A stretch of DNA of 64,000 nucleotides from JAGTVG01 sp964543195. Lineage in GTDB: Bacteria; Bacteroidota; Bacteroidia; Cytophagales; Cyclobacteriaceae. Of this stretch, positions 35,337 to 43,975 are shown piece after piece (within the stretch, counting starts at the first letter, position 1; each line of letters begins with the position of its first letter). Position numbers and translations under genes: made by a program. The notes beneath the pieces were generated by a model. That model had not been told where the DNA came from and did no database searches. It worked only from the letters and a program-made list of their open reading frames with translations. The stretch is taken from contig CAZIXF010000002.1 in the NCBI GenBank assembly GCA_964543195.1, positions 160,919 to 224,918 of the forward strand, given 5' to 3'.

Positions 35337-35612
35337 CGGTCTGATTTGTCTGACGAAGAAAGGTGTATCGTATTATGGGTGATCCCGCCTTCAGTGCCAT
35401 CCTCAATCTGATTGTCCTGCCTTACAATTACATCTCCCGGTCTGAGTGTTCTGCCGCAGGCAGGCAGTATCGAAGACTAAAGTCTCCTGCCTTCAATAAC
35501 ATCTTCCGGTCTGGCTGTCCAGCATATGATTATATCTCCGGTCTGATTGTCCTGCCGCAGGCAGGCAGTATCGCTTGCCCAGTTGATAAGCAGGGAAGAC
35601 CGGCTTTGAAAC
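35337..35612. repeat. 101-bp tandem repeat with REP-like palindromes, about 2.7 copies
   Basis: Units start at 35337, 35438 and 35539, exactly 101 bp apart, each opening CGGTCTG. Copies 2 and 3 share a 35-nt core ending GCAGGCAGTATCG, with the palindrome CTGCCGCAGGCAG. Copy 1 has a diverged core with TGACGAAG. Second half-units (ATCTGATTGTCCTGCC, GTCTGGCTGTCC) lie about 67 nt inside units 1 and 2. It fills the convergent gap between murQ and the GH130 gene. Confidence 0.85.
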
Positions 35613-36806
35613 CTACAAATCCATTTTTTTCATCAGATCAAGATTTTTACGGATCAGATCCACTCTTTGTTTAACACAATCAGCGGAGAATCTCCCATCC
35701 TCAGGTGTATTCAGTACATAATCGATCAGCCTGTCCCTGGTCGTAGTGGCTACATGGGATCGCGTATCCGAAGAAGCATAATAAATGAATACGGTGCCAT
35801 CGGGCCTTTCTGCCCAACCGTTGGAAAATACCACGTTGGACACATCGCCTACCCGTTCTTCATATTCAGGTGCCATAAAATAACCCCCCGGTTTTTTGAT
35901 GATTCGCCAGGGTTCCTGCAAATCGGTCAGGAACATGTAAAGTACATACCTGAGTCCTGCTGCCGTAGTGCGTACTCCATGGGCCAGGTGAAGCCATCCC
36001 TTATCGGTTTTCAGCGGAGCCGGTCCCTGTCCGTTCTTCAGTTCATTGACCGTATGATACTGCTTGGGGTCCATAATGATCTCTTTTTTGATCACGGCAT
36101 TTTCGATGTCGTCGCATACGCCCCATCCAATACCACCGCCTTTACCGGTCTGGATAAAACCCTCCTGTGGACGGGTATAAAACGCATACTTCCCTTCTGC
36201 AAACTCAGGGTGTAATACACAATTTCGTTGCTGGGGAGAGGGGGTGATCAGATCCGGCAGCCTTTCCCATTTTTTCAGATCCTTGGTCCGTATTATCCCG
36301 CATTGAGCCACCGCCGAATGTTCGTCTCCCACCGGGGCATTGGGATCTTTTCTTTCGGTACAGAAAAGACCGTAGATCCAACCATCCTCATGCTGGACGA
36401 GACGGATGTCATAGACGTTGGTATCCGGCTCCGATGTCTGGGGTAATTCCACGGGAATATCCCAAAACCTGAAGTTGTCAGTGCCGGTTTCACTTTCTGC
36501 AATTGCGAAGAATGATTTCCGGTCCCAGCCTTCCGTACGTAAGGCCAGGTATATATTGTCGCCCAGGTAAATTGCCCCGGGGTTGAATGTGGCATTGATG
36601 CCCATCCTTTCCATCAGGAAGGGATTCGTTTTGGGGTCCAGGTCGTATCGCCAGAAAACCGGAGTATGTTTATCGGTAACTACGGGATTTTCATATTTAT
36701 CATAAATCCCATAACTGTAATCCCTCTTTTTATTTTTTCTTGTGATCAGCTTCTCATGTTCGGTAAAAAGTTGTTTTACCTTTTTATTAAATTGGCCTGG
36801 TTTCAT
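35613..36806 (-). CDS. GH130 4-O-beta-D-mannosyl-D-glucose phosphorylase
   Basis: A 397-residue cytoplasmic phosphorylase with a five-bladed propeller. It should split mannosyl-beta-1,4-glucose with phosphate into mannose 1-phosphate and glucose. NPFLMERMGINATFNPGAIY, LRTEGWDRKSFFAIAES and PDTNVYDIRL (general-acid Asp about 130) are strong matches to the mannosylglucose-phosphorylase subgroup. LHPEFAEGKYAFYTRPQ, GWLHLAHGVRTTAAGLRYVLY and GDVSNVVFSNGW follow. No signal peptide is seen. Mannan- and glucomannan-derived disaccharides are the expected substrates. It is a single gene, convergent with murQ. The region from 36807 to 37291 upstream holds no recognisable coding sequence. Confidence 0.9.
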   Translation of the reverse strand: MKPGQFNKKVKQLFTEHEKLITRKNKKRDYSYGIYDKYENPVVTDKHTPVFWRYDLDPKTNPFLMERMGINATFNPGAIYLGDNIYLALRTEGWDRKSFFAIAESETGTDNFRFWDIPVELPQTSEPDTNVYDIRLVQHEDGWIYGLFCTERKDPNAPVGDEHSAVAQCGIIRTKDLKKWERLPDLITPSPQQRNCVLHPEFAEGKYAFYTRPQEGFIQTGKGGGIGWGVCDDIENAVIKKEIIMDPKQYHTVNELKNGQGPAPLKTDKGWLHLAHGVRTTAAGLRYVLYMFLTDLQEPWRIIKKPGGYFMAPEYEERVGDVSNVVFSNGWAERPDGTVFIYYASSDTRSHVATTTRDRLIDYVLNTPEDGRFSADCVKQRVDLIRKNLDLMKKMDL

Positions 36807-37291
36807 ATCATATAATTATTGTTAATGTAAAATGCGTTCTCTTCAAAGTAAAGTACAGCTTCCTGGAAAACCCAGCCACGGTAAAGATGGCAAACTGGAT
36901 TTTATATTTATATTATACCGCCAGCCTGAGCTTAGTGCTGATAAATAATCTGTTTTGTGATAATAAAAATAATGTTTTATAGAAATTTGGATCAGACTGT
37001 TTGTTCTCTGTATTTTAACACAAAACATATAAGGGTTACCCCTCAGTCGCAATCTGACCAGCCAGTAAATGCCTATAATTTCTGAAGACCGTTCCGTCTT
37101 CTGATACCATTAAAATTAATCATTATTCCCTGAAACAAAGCCTCCCGGTATTCCTTTTTCCTGCCTTTGATGTTTCTTTTCTCAGAGTACGACAATTTTA
37201 AACCAGGCCCTCTCATAGATAGAGCTTTGATTTTTTAGCTATTTATAATTTCTATCATTATTTTTAATGCATTCTCAAATATTTTTTAGAC
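36807..37291. other. divergent intergenic region, no supported element
   Basis: 485 bp between the divergent GH130 and acetylesterase genes. It is AT-rich near 37200-37290 and must hold both promoters, but I see no TAnnTTTG/TTTG pair with good spacing and no RNA or coding signal. Confidence 0.45.
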
Positions 37292-39259
37292 ATGAAACCT
37301 GTACTGTATCTTTTAACCGTATTATCGTTTTTTCTGACTTCATTTTCAAAGGCTGATGTAACCCTGCCTTATCTTTTCAGCTCCGGTATGGTGTTACAAC
37401 GAAATATGGAGATCCCGGTCTGGGGATGGGCCGATCCCGGAGAACGGATCAGAGTGACCATCGGAGCGAATACCGAAAGCGTAAAAACCAGCAGGGAAGG
37501 GGTCTGGACATTGAATATGCCCGCCATGGAAGTAGGAGGCCCTCATACGCTCTTGATAAAAGGTAAAAATGAGATCGTGTTGGACAATATCCTGATCGGG
37601 GATGTATGGATCTGTTCCGGTCAGTCCAACATGGAATGGCCTGTTTCAAGGTCAATGAATGCGGAAGAGGAAATCGCCAATGCGAATTATCCGGACATCA
37701 GGCTGTTTACGGTACCGCGTAAAATAAGTGCTCAACCGCTTAACAACACAGAACCCGCAGAATGGAAATTATGTACCCCTGAAAATATACCCTCTTTTTC
37801 AGCGGTTGGCTACTTTTTCGGAAGGAAAGTGCATGAAAAACTTGATATCCCGATCGGTTTGATCAATACCACCTGGGGTGGAACAGTGGCAGAATCCTGG
37901 ACCAGTGCTGAGGCAATCAGCAAAGACCAGGACTTCAAGGACAGGTTGATCGAACTCCGGGACCTTGACATCAACAAGACCAATGAAGAACGTGAAAAGG
38001 AAATGGAAAACTGGTTAAACGACCTGAAGGCGCTGGATGCGGGATATAAGAACGGAGAATTTGTCTGGAAAGATCCGGGAACGGATCTTTCGGGATGGGA
38101 AACCATGGAGCTGCCTTCCATGTGGGAAAACCAGGGCCTCGAAGGTGTGGACGGTGTAGTCTGGTTTGCCCGTATCGTTGAACTGCCGGCCACTGTTGCC
38201 CGGTCGGGTTTGGAGATCAATCTCGGGCCCATCGATGACACGGACAAAACCTGGATGAATGGGAACCCGGTTGGAGGGATCTTTAACCAGCATAGCTGGA
38301 ACAGGAAATACAAGGTGGAGCCGGCCAATCTCAAAAGCGGTGAAAATGTGATTGTGGTGAGGGTGGAGGATTATCGTGGAGGTGGTGGTATTTACGGAGA
38401 TCCTCAGCAGCTTTATATAAATACGGAAGATGGATTTCACAAGTCACTGGCCGGAGAATGGTATTATAAAGTCGGTACCAGAGAGTTGCCCTCAGATCCA
38501 CCTCAGACTAGTTTTGGTCCCAACAGCTATCCAACGCTTCTGTTCAACGGCATGATCAATCCGGTTATTCCCTTTGCCGTAAAGGGAGCTATTTGGTACC
38601 AGGGAGAATCCAATGCCGGCAGGGCCTACCAGTACCGGAGGATCTTCCCACAGATGATCGAAGACTGGCGCGCACACTGGGGACAGGGCGATTTTCCGTT
38701 CCTCTATGTACAGCTTGCCAATTTTATGGAACCGAAGGAACAACCCGGAGAAAGTGCCTGGGCAGAACTCAGGGAAGCACAGACTATGACACTGGCTTTA
38801 CCTAATGCAGGAATGGCTTCGGCCATCGATATTGGCGAGGCGGATGATATTCATCCCAGAAACAAGCAGGAAGTGGGACGCCGGCTGGCCCTTTCTGCCT
38901 TTGAGGTTGCCTATGATATGGATGTGGTCCATTCGGGACCTTTGTTCGAATCCATGCGCATTGAGGAAGACAAGGTCTATATCGACTTTACCAATACGGG
39001 ATCCGGATTGACGGTCAGGGATCCATACGGTTATCTGAAAGGTTTTACCATTGCCGGGGCCGACAGGAAATTTCATTGGGCTAAGGCTGATATTGTGGAT
39101 GAAAATACCGTAGTGGTGTATTCTGTAGAAGAGCCTCAACCGGTGGCCGTCCGGTACGGATGGGCAGATAATCCATTCGATATTAACTTATATAATAAGG
39201 AAGGACTTCCGGCAAATCCCTTCCGGACCGATGCGTGGCCCGGTGTTACACAAAAATAA
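37292..39259 (+). CDS. sialate O-acetylesterase-type (SASA/SGNH) exported esterase
   Basis: A 655-residue carbohydrate esterase with signal peptide MKPVLYLLTVLSFFLTSFS. The N-terminal beta region (LFSSGMVLQRNMEIPVWGWADPGE) is typical of 9-O-acetylesterase family proteins. Catalytic Ser is in CSGQSNMEW (about 110) and Asp/His in ADDIHPRNKQEVGRRLA (about 518). An inserted jelly-roll domain (about 250-380, with VVWFARIVELPATVA and DTDKTWMNGNPVGG) splits the SGNH domain, as in many Bacteroidota members. WYQGESNAGRAYQYR is the conserved block III-like Gln/Glu. It removes acetyl groups from sialic acid or plant glycans such as xyloglucan; the substrate is undetermined. The gap to GH116 is 28 nt, so they are cotranscribed. 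Confidence 0.87.
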   Translation: MKPVLYLLTVLSFFLTSFSKADVTLPYLFSSGMVLQRNMEIPVWGWADPGERIRVTIGANTESVKTSREGVWTLNMPAMEVGGPHTLLIKGKNEIVLDNILIGDVWICSGQSNMEWPVSRSMNAEEEIANANYPDIRLFTVPRKISAQPLNNTEPAEWKLCTPENIPSFSAVGYFFGRKVHEKLDIPIGLINTTWGGTVAESWTSAEAISKDQDFKDRLIELRDLDINKTNEEREKEMENWLNDLKALDAGYKNGEFVWKDPGTDLSGWETMELPSMWENQGLEGVDGVVWFARIVELPATVARSGLEINLGPIDDTDKTWMNGNPVGGIFNQHSWNRKYKVEPANLKSGENVIVVRVEDYRGGGGIYGDPQQLYINTEDGFHKSLAGEWYYKVGTRELPSDPPQTSFGPNSYPTLLFNGMINPVIPFAVKGAIWYQGESNAGRAYQYRRIFPQMIEDWRAHWGQGDFPFLYVQLANFMEPKEQPGESAWAELREAQTMTLALPNAGMASAIDIGEADDIHPRNKQEVGRRLALSAFEVAYDMDVVHSGPLFESMRIEEDKVYIDFTNTGSGLTVRDPYGYLKGFTIAGADRKFHWAKADIVDENTVVVYSVEEPQPVAVRYGWADNPFDINLYNKEGLPANPFRTDAWPGVTQK

Positions 39260-39287
39260 ATTTGGAGAACATATTGATTAGATTTTT

Positions 39288-41984
39288 ATGAAACATATTT
39301 CACTTTTATGCGGATTTATAATTTCCGCCTTTTTGTTTTCATGTGAACCCGTTGAGGACACCTTACCCGGGAAAGCAATTATCTATACCGGTGATTCGCT
39401 GCGGAATATTGCTGTTCCGGTGGGAGGCATTGGCACCGGTGATATCCTCATCGGGGGAAGAGGAAACATCAAAGCCATTGAGGTCTTTAACCGGGCGGCG
39501 GCCAACGATCAGCCATATATGACCTTTTTTTCACTTTGGACGAAGCAGGGGGATGCACCGTCGCGGGTCAGGGTAATGGAAGGAATTTTACCCGATAATT
39601 CACCCGGCCCTTATGGAGTATCCCGAAGACAGCTGAGTGGCCTGACCCGGTTCGACAAGGCTGAATTTTCATCCCATTTTCCATTTATTCATATCGATCT
39701 GGAAGACGATGACATACCCCTGAAAATCAATGGTGAATTTTTTAATCCGCTTATACCGCTTGATGTTGAGAACAGCAGCTTTCCTGTGGCAACCTTTCGC
39801 TGGACATTGGAAAACACCGGCAATGAGGAGGTCCGGTTTGCGGTAGCAGCCAATATCGGGAATCCCTTATCGAACCGGACTGCTTCCGGTACGACAACTA
39901 CCCTGGGTAATACCAATGAATATTTTGAGAACGGACCCCTTAAGGGGATAGTCTTTAAAAACCAGGAAGCCGGGAATTCACCCCGTTTTGGTAATCTGGT
40001 CATGGCCTCAGATTTCGACCGCCTGGATGTACAGACCGCCTGGTATGAAGGAGCCTGGTGGGATGATGCCACGATTTTCTGGGATGATTTTTCGGTTGAC
40101 GGCAGGTTGAACGAGCGGAAAGAAAAGGTGACCTGGCAGGGAAGTAACTGGTATGGCAGTGCGAGCCAGACTACGGTGGGAAGCCTGTCGGCTTATTCCA
40201 CGCTGAAGCCGGGTGAAAAAATTACGATACCTTTTTATCTCAGTTGGTATGTGCCCAACCGAATACTGGAAAGCACACAGGCATTCGGGAATGAGGCAGT
40301 AGAGAATTACCAGATCAAAAATCATTATGCCACCCGGTTTGCTTCTTCGGTTGATGCACTCCTGCAGTTCAGGGAAAAAGAAGATGAACTGTATGAACAG
40401 AGCCGGAAATTTGTGGATTTTCTCTTCAACACCACGCTCCCGGATTATGTGATCGATGCCGTATCGGCCAATACGGCTGCCTTGAAAACGAACCTGTTGA
40501 TGCGAACCGAAGAAGGATGGGTTCATGGTTTCGAAGGCCTTGGCGAAAGTTCGGGGTGTTGTCCGGGCAATTGTACGCATGTATGGAATTATGCCCAGAC
40601 CATGGCTGCCCTTTTTCCGGAACTCGAACAGAAAGTACGGGAAGTGTCATTCCTCCATGATACATTTGACAACGGATACCAGTGCTTCCGTACGGTATTC
40701 CCCCTTGGCGATTACTGGTTCAAAAACGTAGCGGCTGACGGGCAGATGGGTAATATCATCCGGGTTTACCGGGAATGGAGAAATACGGGCGATACCGAAT
40801 GGCTTAAAAGATTATGGCCAAAGGTGAAGGCAGCACTCGAATTTGCCTGGAAGGGATCGGGTGAGGTATCCGGAAAATACAGTTGGCAGGAGCATGCCCG
40901 CATTCCCTGGGATCCGGATAAAGAAGGCGTGATGCGGGGTGACCAGCATAACACGTATGACATTAATTTTTTCGGTCCCAATATGATGACCGGGTCACTT
41001 TACCTGGGTGCCCTGAAGGCCTGCAGCGAAATGGCTGCTCATCTTGGCGAAGATGATAAAGCAAAGGAATACATCAGCCTCTACAGGAACGGACTCGATA
41101 CTTATACTGAGCTCCTCTGGAATGGAGAATATTTTATTCAGGACGTGGAGGTGATAGAAGGCATTGAAATTCCCGAACGACTGAAGTCGCCCCCCGATGA
41201 GGAAGGCAGGGTGATACCCAAATACCAGTATGCAGACGGATGCCTGACCGACCAACTGCTGGGGCAATACTTATCTTTTAATGCAGGTCTTGGTTTTATC
41301 ATTGATAAAGACCTGGTAAAAAATGCCATGTCCTCTGTTTATGATTATAATTTTATCCGGGATTTTTCGGCGTTCGATAATGTTCAGCGAGTTTTTGCCC
41401 TCAATGATGAAGCCGGTATTGTTATCTGTTCCTGGCCGCAAGGCGATCGCCCAAGGCTGCCCTTCGTCTATTCCGATGAAGTATGGACAGGGATTGAATA
41501 CGGGGCTGCCACGAATATGATCCATGCCGGGCTTGTGGATGAAGCACTCGAGGTGATTGAAGCGGTGCGGAACCGGTACAGGGGATATAACCGGAATCCC
41601 TGGGGTGAAATTGAATCCGGTATGTTTTATGCCAGGTCGCTGGCCGGCTGGTCTGTTCTGCCGGCCTTGTCAGGGTTCGAATTCGATGGTGTAAAGAATT
41701 ATATGGCTTTTGACCCGAAAATTTATACGAAGGACTTCCGCGCGTTCTGGTCCTGTGGAACGGCCTGGGGTAATTTCAGCCAGAACGACAACCAAGCCAC
41801 CATCAAAGTGGGTTGGGGTACATTGACCTTATCCTCATTAAAACTACCCCGCGAAAAGGTGGGTTCAGTGCTATTGAATGGATCAGAAATTGATTTTGAT
41901 ATGAATGAAGATAATATCCTTTCGTTTATTGAAGAGCGGATAATAGATGAGGGCGACAGCCTGGTTGTAAATTACAATGAGTGA
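39288..41984 (+). CDS. GH116 beta-glycosidase lipoprotein
   Basis: An 898-residue lipoprotein (SAFLFSCEP, Cys about 19) of the GBA2/GH116 type. VPVGGIGTGDILIGGRGN opens the N-terminal beta domain. The (alpha/alpha)6 barrel contains GESSGCCPGNCTHVWNYAQT (about 420) and DQHNTYDINFFGPNMMTGSLYLGAL (about 555), the latter with the acid/base Asp of the family. EYGAATNMIHAGL and RNPWGEIESG are typical C-terminal elements. Family members retain configuration on beta-glucosides, beta-xylosides or GlcNAc; the substrate is unknown here. It follows the acetylesterase, and together they may debranch an acetylated glycan. An 8-bp repeat begins 8 nt after the stop. Confidence 0.88.
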   Translation: MKHISLLCGFIISAFLFSCEPVEDTLPGKAIIYTGDSLRNIAVPVGGIGTGDILIGGRGNIKAIEVFNRAAANDQPYMTFFSLWTKQGDAPSRVRVMEGILPDNSPGPYGVSRRQLSGLTRFDKAEFSSHFPFIHIDLEDDDIPLKINGEFFNPLIPLDVENSSFPVATFRWTLENTGNEEVRFAVAANIGNPLSNRTASGTTTTLGNTNEYFENGPLKGIVFKNQEAGNSPRFGNLVMASDFDRLDVQTAWYEGAWWDDATIFWDDFSVDGRLNERKEKVTWQGSNWYGSASQTTVGSLSAYSTLKPGEKITIPFYLSWYVPNRILESTQAFGNEAVENYQIKNHYATRFASSVDALLQFREKEDELYEQSRKFVDFLFNTTLPDYVIDAVSANTAALKTNLLMRTEEGWVHGFEGLGESSGCCPGNCTHVWNYAQTMAALFPELEQKVREVSFLHDTFDNGYQCFRTVFPLGDYWFKNVAADGQMGNIIRVYREWRNTGDTEWLKRLWPKVKAALEFAWKGSGEVSGKYSWQEHARIPWDPDKEGVMRGDQHNTYDINFFGPNMMTGSLYLGALKACSEMAAHLGEDDKAKEYISLYRNGLDTYTELLWNGEYFIQDVEVIEGIEIPERLKSPPDEEGRVIPKYQYADGCLTDQLLGQYLSFNAGLGFIIDKDLVKNAMSSVYDYNFIRDFSAFDNVQRVFALNDEAGIVICSWPQGDRPRLPFVYSDEVWTGIEYGAATNMIHAGLVDEALEVIEAVRNRYRGYNRNPWGEIESGMFYARSLAGWSVLPALSGFEFDGVKNYMAFDPKIYTKDFRAFWSCGTAWGNFSQNDNQATIKVGWGTLTLSSLKLPREKVGSVLLNGSEIDFDMNEDNILSFIEERIIDEGDSLVVNYNE

Positions 41985-41992
41985 TTTATTAT

Positions 41993-42040
41993 TATTTGGT
42001 GATTTGGCGATTTGGCGATTTGGTGATGTGGTGATGTGTG
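41993..42040. repeat. 8-bp tandem repeat (GATTTGGT/C) after GH116
   Basis: Six or so copies of GATTTGGT, GATTTGGC and GATGTGGT in direct tandem. The same unit and order recur at 55530-55585 after tRNA-Leu. Confidence 0.85.
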
Positions 42041-42059
42041 AACCATTGAACAGGCAGTA

Positions 42060-42196
42060 GGCGGTAGGATCGGAGACCGGGGACCGGGGACGGAGGACCG
42101 GGTGTAAGGTGTAGGGAATCAAGACTAGTCCTGAGTTGCCTGACGAAGGAAGGCAGTATCGAAGGGACGGGCTTCAGGATTTGGTAATTTTGTGAT
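42060..42196. repeat. mosaic of short repeats before the truncated esterase
   Basis: Contains GGACCGGGGAC-type tandem units (42076-42102), GGTGTAAGGTGTAGGG (42101-42117; the motif recurs inverted at 55663-55702) and TGACGAAGGAAGGCAGTATCG (42141-42161; core shared with the 101-bp repeat at 35337). The stretch ends at the point where esterase homology begins. Confidence 0.65.
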
Positions 42197-42604
42197 TTGC
42201 GGAGTTGTGGAATCGTACATGTTGCCTGTGCTCTATTAAGTGCTGCCATCCGGACCAGGAAGGAAGTGATCAATCAGACTCAGGAGCGATGGGACAGGGT
42301 AGAAGGATATGTCTTCGGACCCGGGCTGGAAGGAGAATCCCGTTTGACGGACCACTGGAAAAAACATAATCCCATTCAGATTGTTAATACAGGTGATCTT
42401 GAGAAAATAAGGAGCATACGATATTATATCGATTGCGGGGATGATGATTTTCTTTATAAAGGCAATTCTGAATTCCATATATTGTTGAAAGATAAAGAAA
42501 TCCCTCATGAATACAGGGTTCGCGATGGCTCCCATAGCTGGGAATATTGGCGTACCGGCATAGTGGATGGTTTGAAATTTATCGGTCAGAGCTTTCACCG
42601 TTAA
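42197..42604 (+). pseudogene. 5'-truncated esterase (esterase D-like alpha/beta hydrolase), C-terminal part
   Basis: A 135-codon open frame that reads as the C-terminal half of a Bacteroidota esterase-D-type hydrolase. Homology-like sequence starts about ALLSAAIRTRKEVI (42222) and runs through RSIRYYIDCGDDDFLYKGN, with the catalytic Asp region, and IPHEYRVRDGSHSWEYW, with the catalytic His, to FIGQSFHR. The N-terminal part with the GxSxG nucleophile is missing and is replaced by the repeat mosaic at 41993-42196. It could still be translated from an ATG at 42197, but it could not be catalytic. It lies downstream of two carbohydrate-active genes, where an intact copy would make sense. Confidence 0.7.
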
Positions 42605-42684
42605 GACATTCCCGTTTTTTGTTCTCAATAAATTTTGAATTTTTCCCGATATAATACATTTTAAAGGGAAAACAATGATGATAT

Positions 42685-43956
42685 ATGAGTGAATTTAATG
42701 CGGATGTATACCTGAAAAAATTCCGGAGGATCCGGAACCAGACAGTCGATCTTTGCAAACCCCTGGCAGTGGAGGATTTTGTGGTGCAACCTGTTACTGA
42801 TGTAAGCCCTCCAAAATGGCACCTGGGTCATACCACCTGGTTCTATGAGGCGATCATCCTGATGAATCACGATGACGACTATAAGGAGTTCAATAAATTT
42901 TATAGTTTTCTGTTCAACAGCTATTATGAAAGCGTGGGTAACCGTGTGCAACGGCCTGACCGGGGATTTATGACCCGGCCGACTGTGGAAGAGGTCATTC
43001 ACTATCGTGAATATGTGGATGAGGCCCTGCAGAGATTTGTTAAAAAGAATGCTGCGGATTTTGACCGTGAAATGAGCTATATCCTTGAACTGGGACTTCA
43101 GCATGAACAGCAGCACCAGGAATTGCTGGTCACTGATATTAAATTTATCCTGCATCAGAGCCCGGTTTTCCCTGTTTACAAAGATTATGTAACGGATGAA
43201 GAAACCATTAACCGGGACCTCACGGAAAACTTTGTGGAAATGGATGAGGGAATATATGAGATCGGGTATAATGGACAGGGTTTTAGTTATGATAATGAAC
43301 ATGAATTACATAAAGTATACCTGCATCCGTTCCGTTTTCAGAACCGGTTGATCACCAATGAAGAATATATCCGTTTTATCGAAGACGGAGGATATAAACG
43401 TTTTAACTTCTGGTTGTCGGAAGGCTGGGAATGGGTGAAAGCCAACAAGATCCAGGCTCCGCTGTATTGGCATCGTATAAATGAGAAATGGTTTGTGTAT
43501 ACCATGTCGGGGCTGGAGGAGGTAAACCCGGAAGAACCCGTTATCCACATCAGTTATTATGAGGCAGATGCCTATGCCACCTGGAGAGGAAAGCGGTTGC
43601 TGACAGAGTTTGAATGGGAAGCGGCCTGTCTTAAACACGAACCGGAGATACTGGAGAGTTCCAATTTTGTAGAAAAAGAGAACTTCAGGGCTATACCGCC
43701 TCCTGAAAACTCCATGCAGTTTTTTGGCGATGCCTGGGAATGGACGGCCAGCGCGTATCTTCCTTATCCCGGATTCAGGGCAGCGGAAGGTGCCGTGGGT
43801 GAATATAACGGGAAATTTATGATTAACCAGATGGTATTGCGGGGAGGATCCTGTGCCACACCTTCCGATCATATCCGGCATACCTATCGAAATTTTTTCC
43901 ATCCGCATCTGAGATGGCAATTTACAGGTATCCGGCTGGCCGAATCAATGATTTAA
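42685..43956 (+). CDS. egtB: EgtB-like ergothioneine sulfoxide synthase
   Basis: A 423-residue two-domain protein. The N-terminal DinB-like four-helix part has PKWHLGHTTWFYE (His about 46/49) and LQHEQQHQELL (HxxxH, about 140), giving the three-His non-haem iron site. The C-terminal formylglycine-enzyme-like domain has FVEMDEGIYEIG, HISYYEADAYATWRGKRLLTEFEWEAA, DAWEWTASAYLPYPGF and MVLRGGSCATP. The enzyme uses O2 to join a thiol to hercynine. It lies 19 nt before the EgtD-like methyltransferase, which would make hercynine, so the pair forms a minimal ergothioneine operon. No C-S lyase is adjacent. O2 dependence argues for at least facultative aerobic life. Confidence 0.87.
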   Translation: MSEFNADVYLKKFRRIRNQTVDLCKPLAVEDFVVQPVTDVSPPKWHLGHTTWFYEAIILMNHDDDYKEFNKFYSFLFNSYYESVGNRVQRPDRGFMTRPTVEEVIHYREYVDEALQRFVKKNAADFDREMSYILELGLQHEQQHQELLVTDIKFILHQSPVFPVYKDYVTDEETINRDLTENFVEMDEGIYEIGYNGQGFSYDNEHELHKVYLHPFRFQNRLITNEEYIRFIEDGGYKRFNFWLSEGWEWVKANKIQAPLYWHRINEKWFVYTMSGLEEVNPEEPVIHISYYEADAYATWRGKRLLTEFEWEAACLKHEPEILESSNFVEKENFRAIPPPENSMQFFGDAWEWTASAYLPYPGFRAAEGAVGEYNGKFMINQMVLRGGSCATPSDHIRHTYRNFFHPHLRWQFTGIRLAESMI

Positions 43957-43975
43957 ATTTTAATAATGAACATTA

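Noticed and set aside
35363..35674. 103-codon plus-strand frame through the 101-bp repeats
   Set aside because: It reads through tandem repeats and into the antisense of the GH130 gene, with no protein-like conservation between units.
42661..43302. 213-codon minus-strand frame opposite egtB
   Set aside because: It is antisense to conserved EgtB coding sequence; its Ile/Phe-rich composition reflects the reversed codons.
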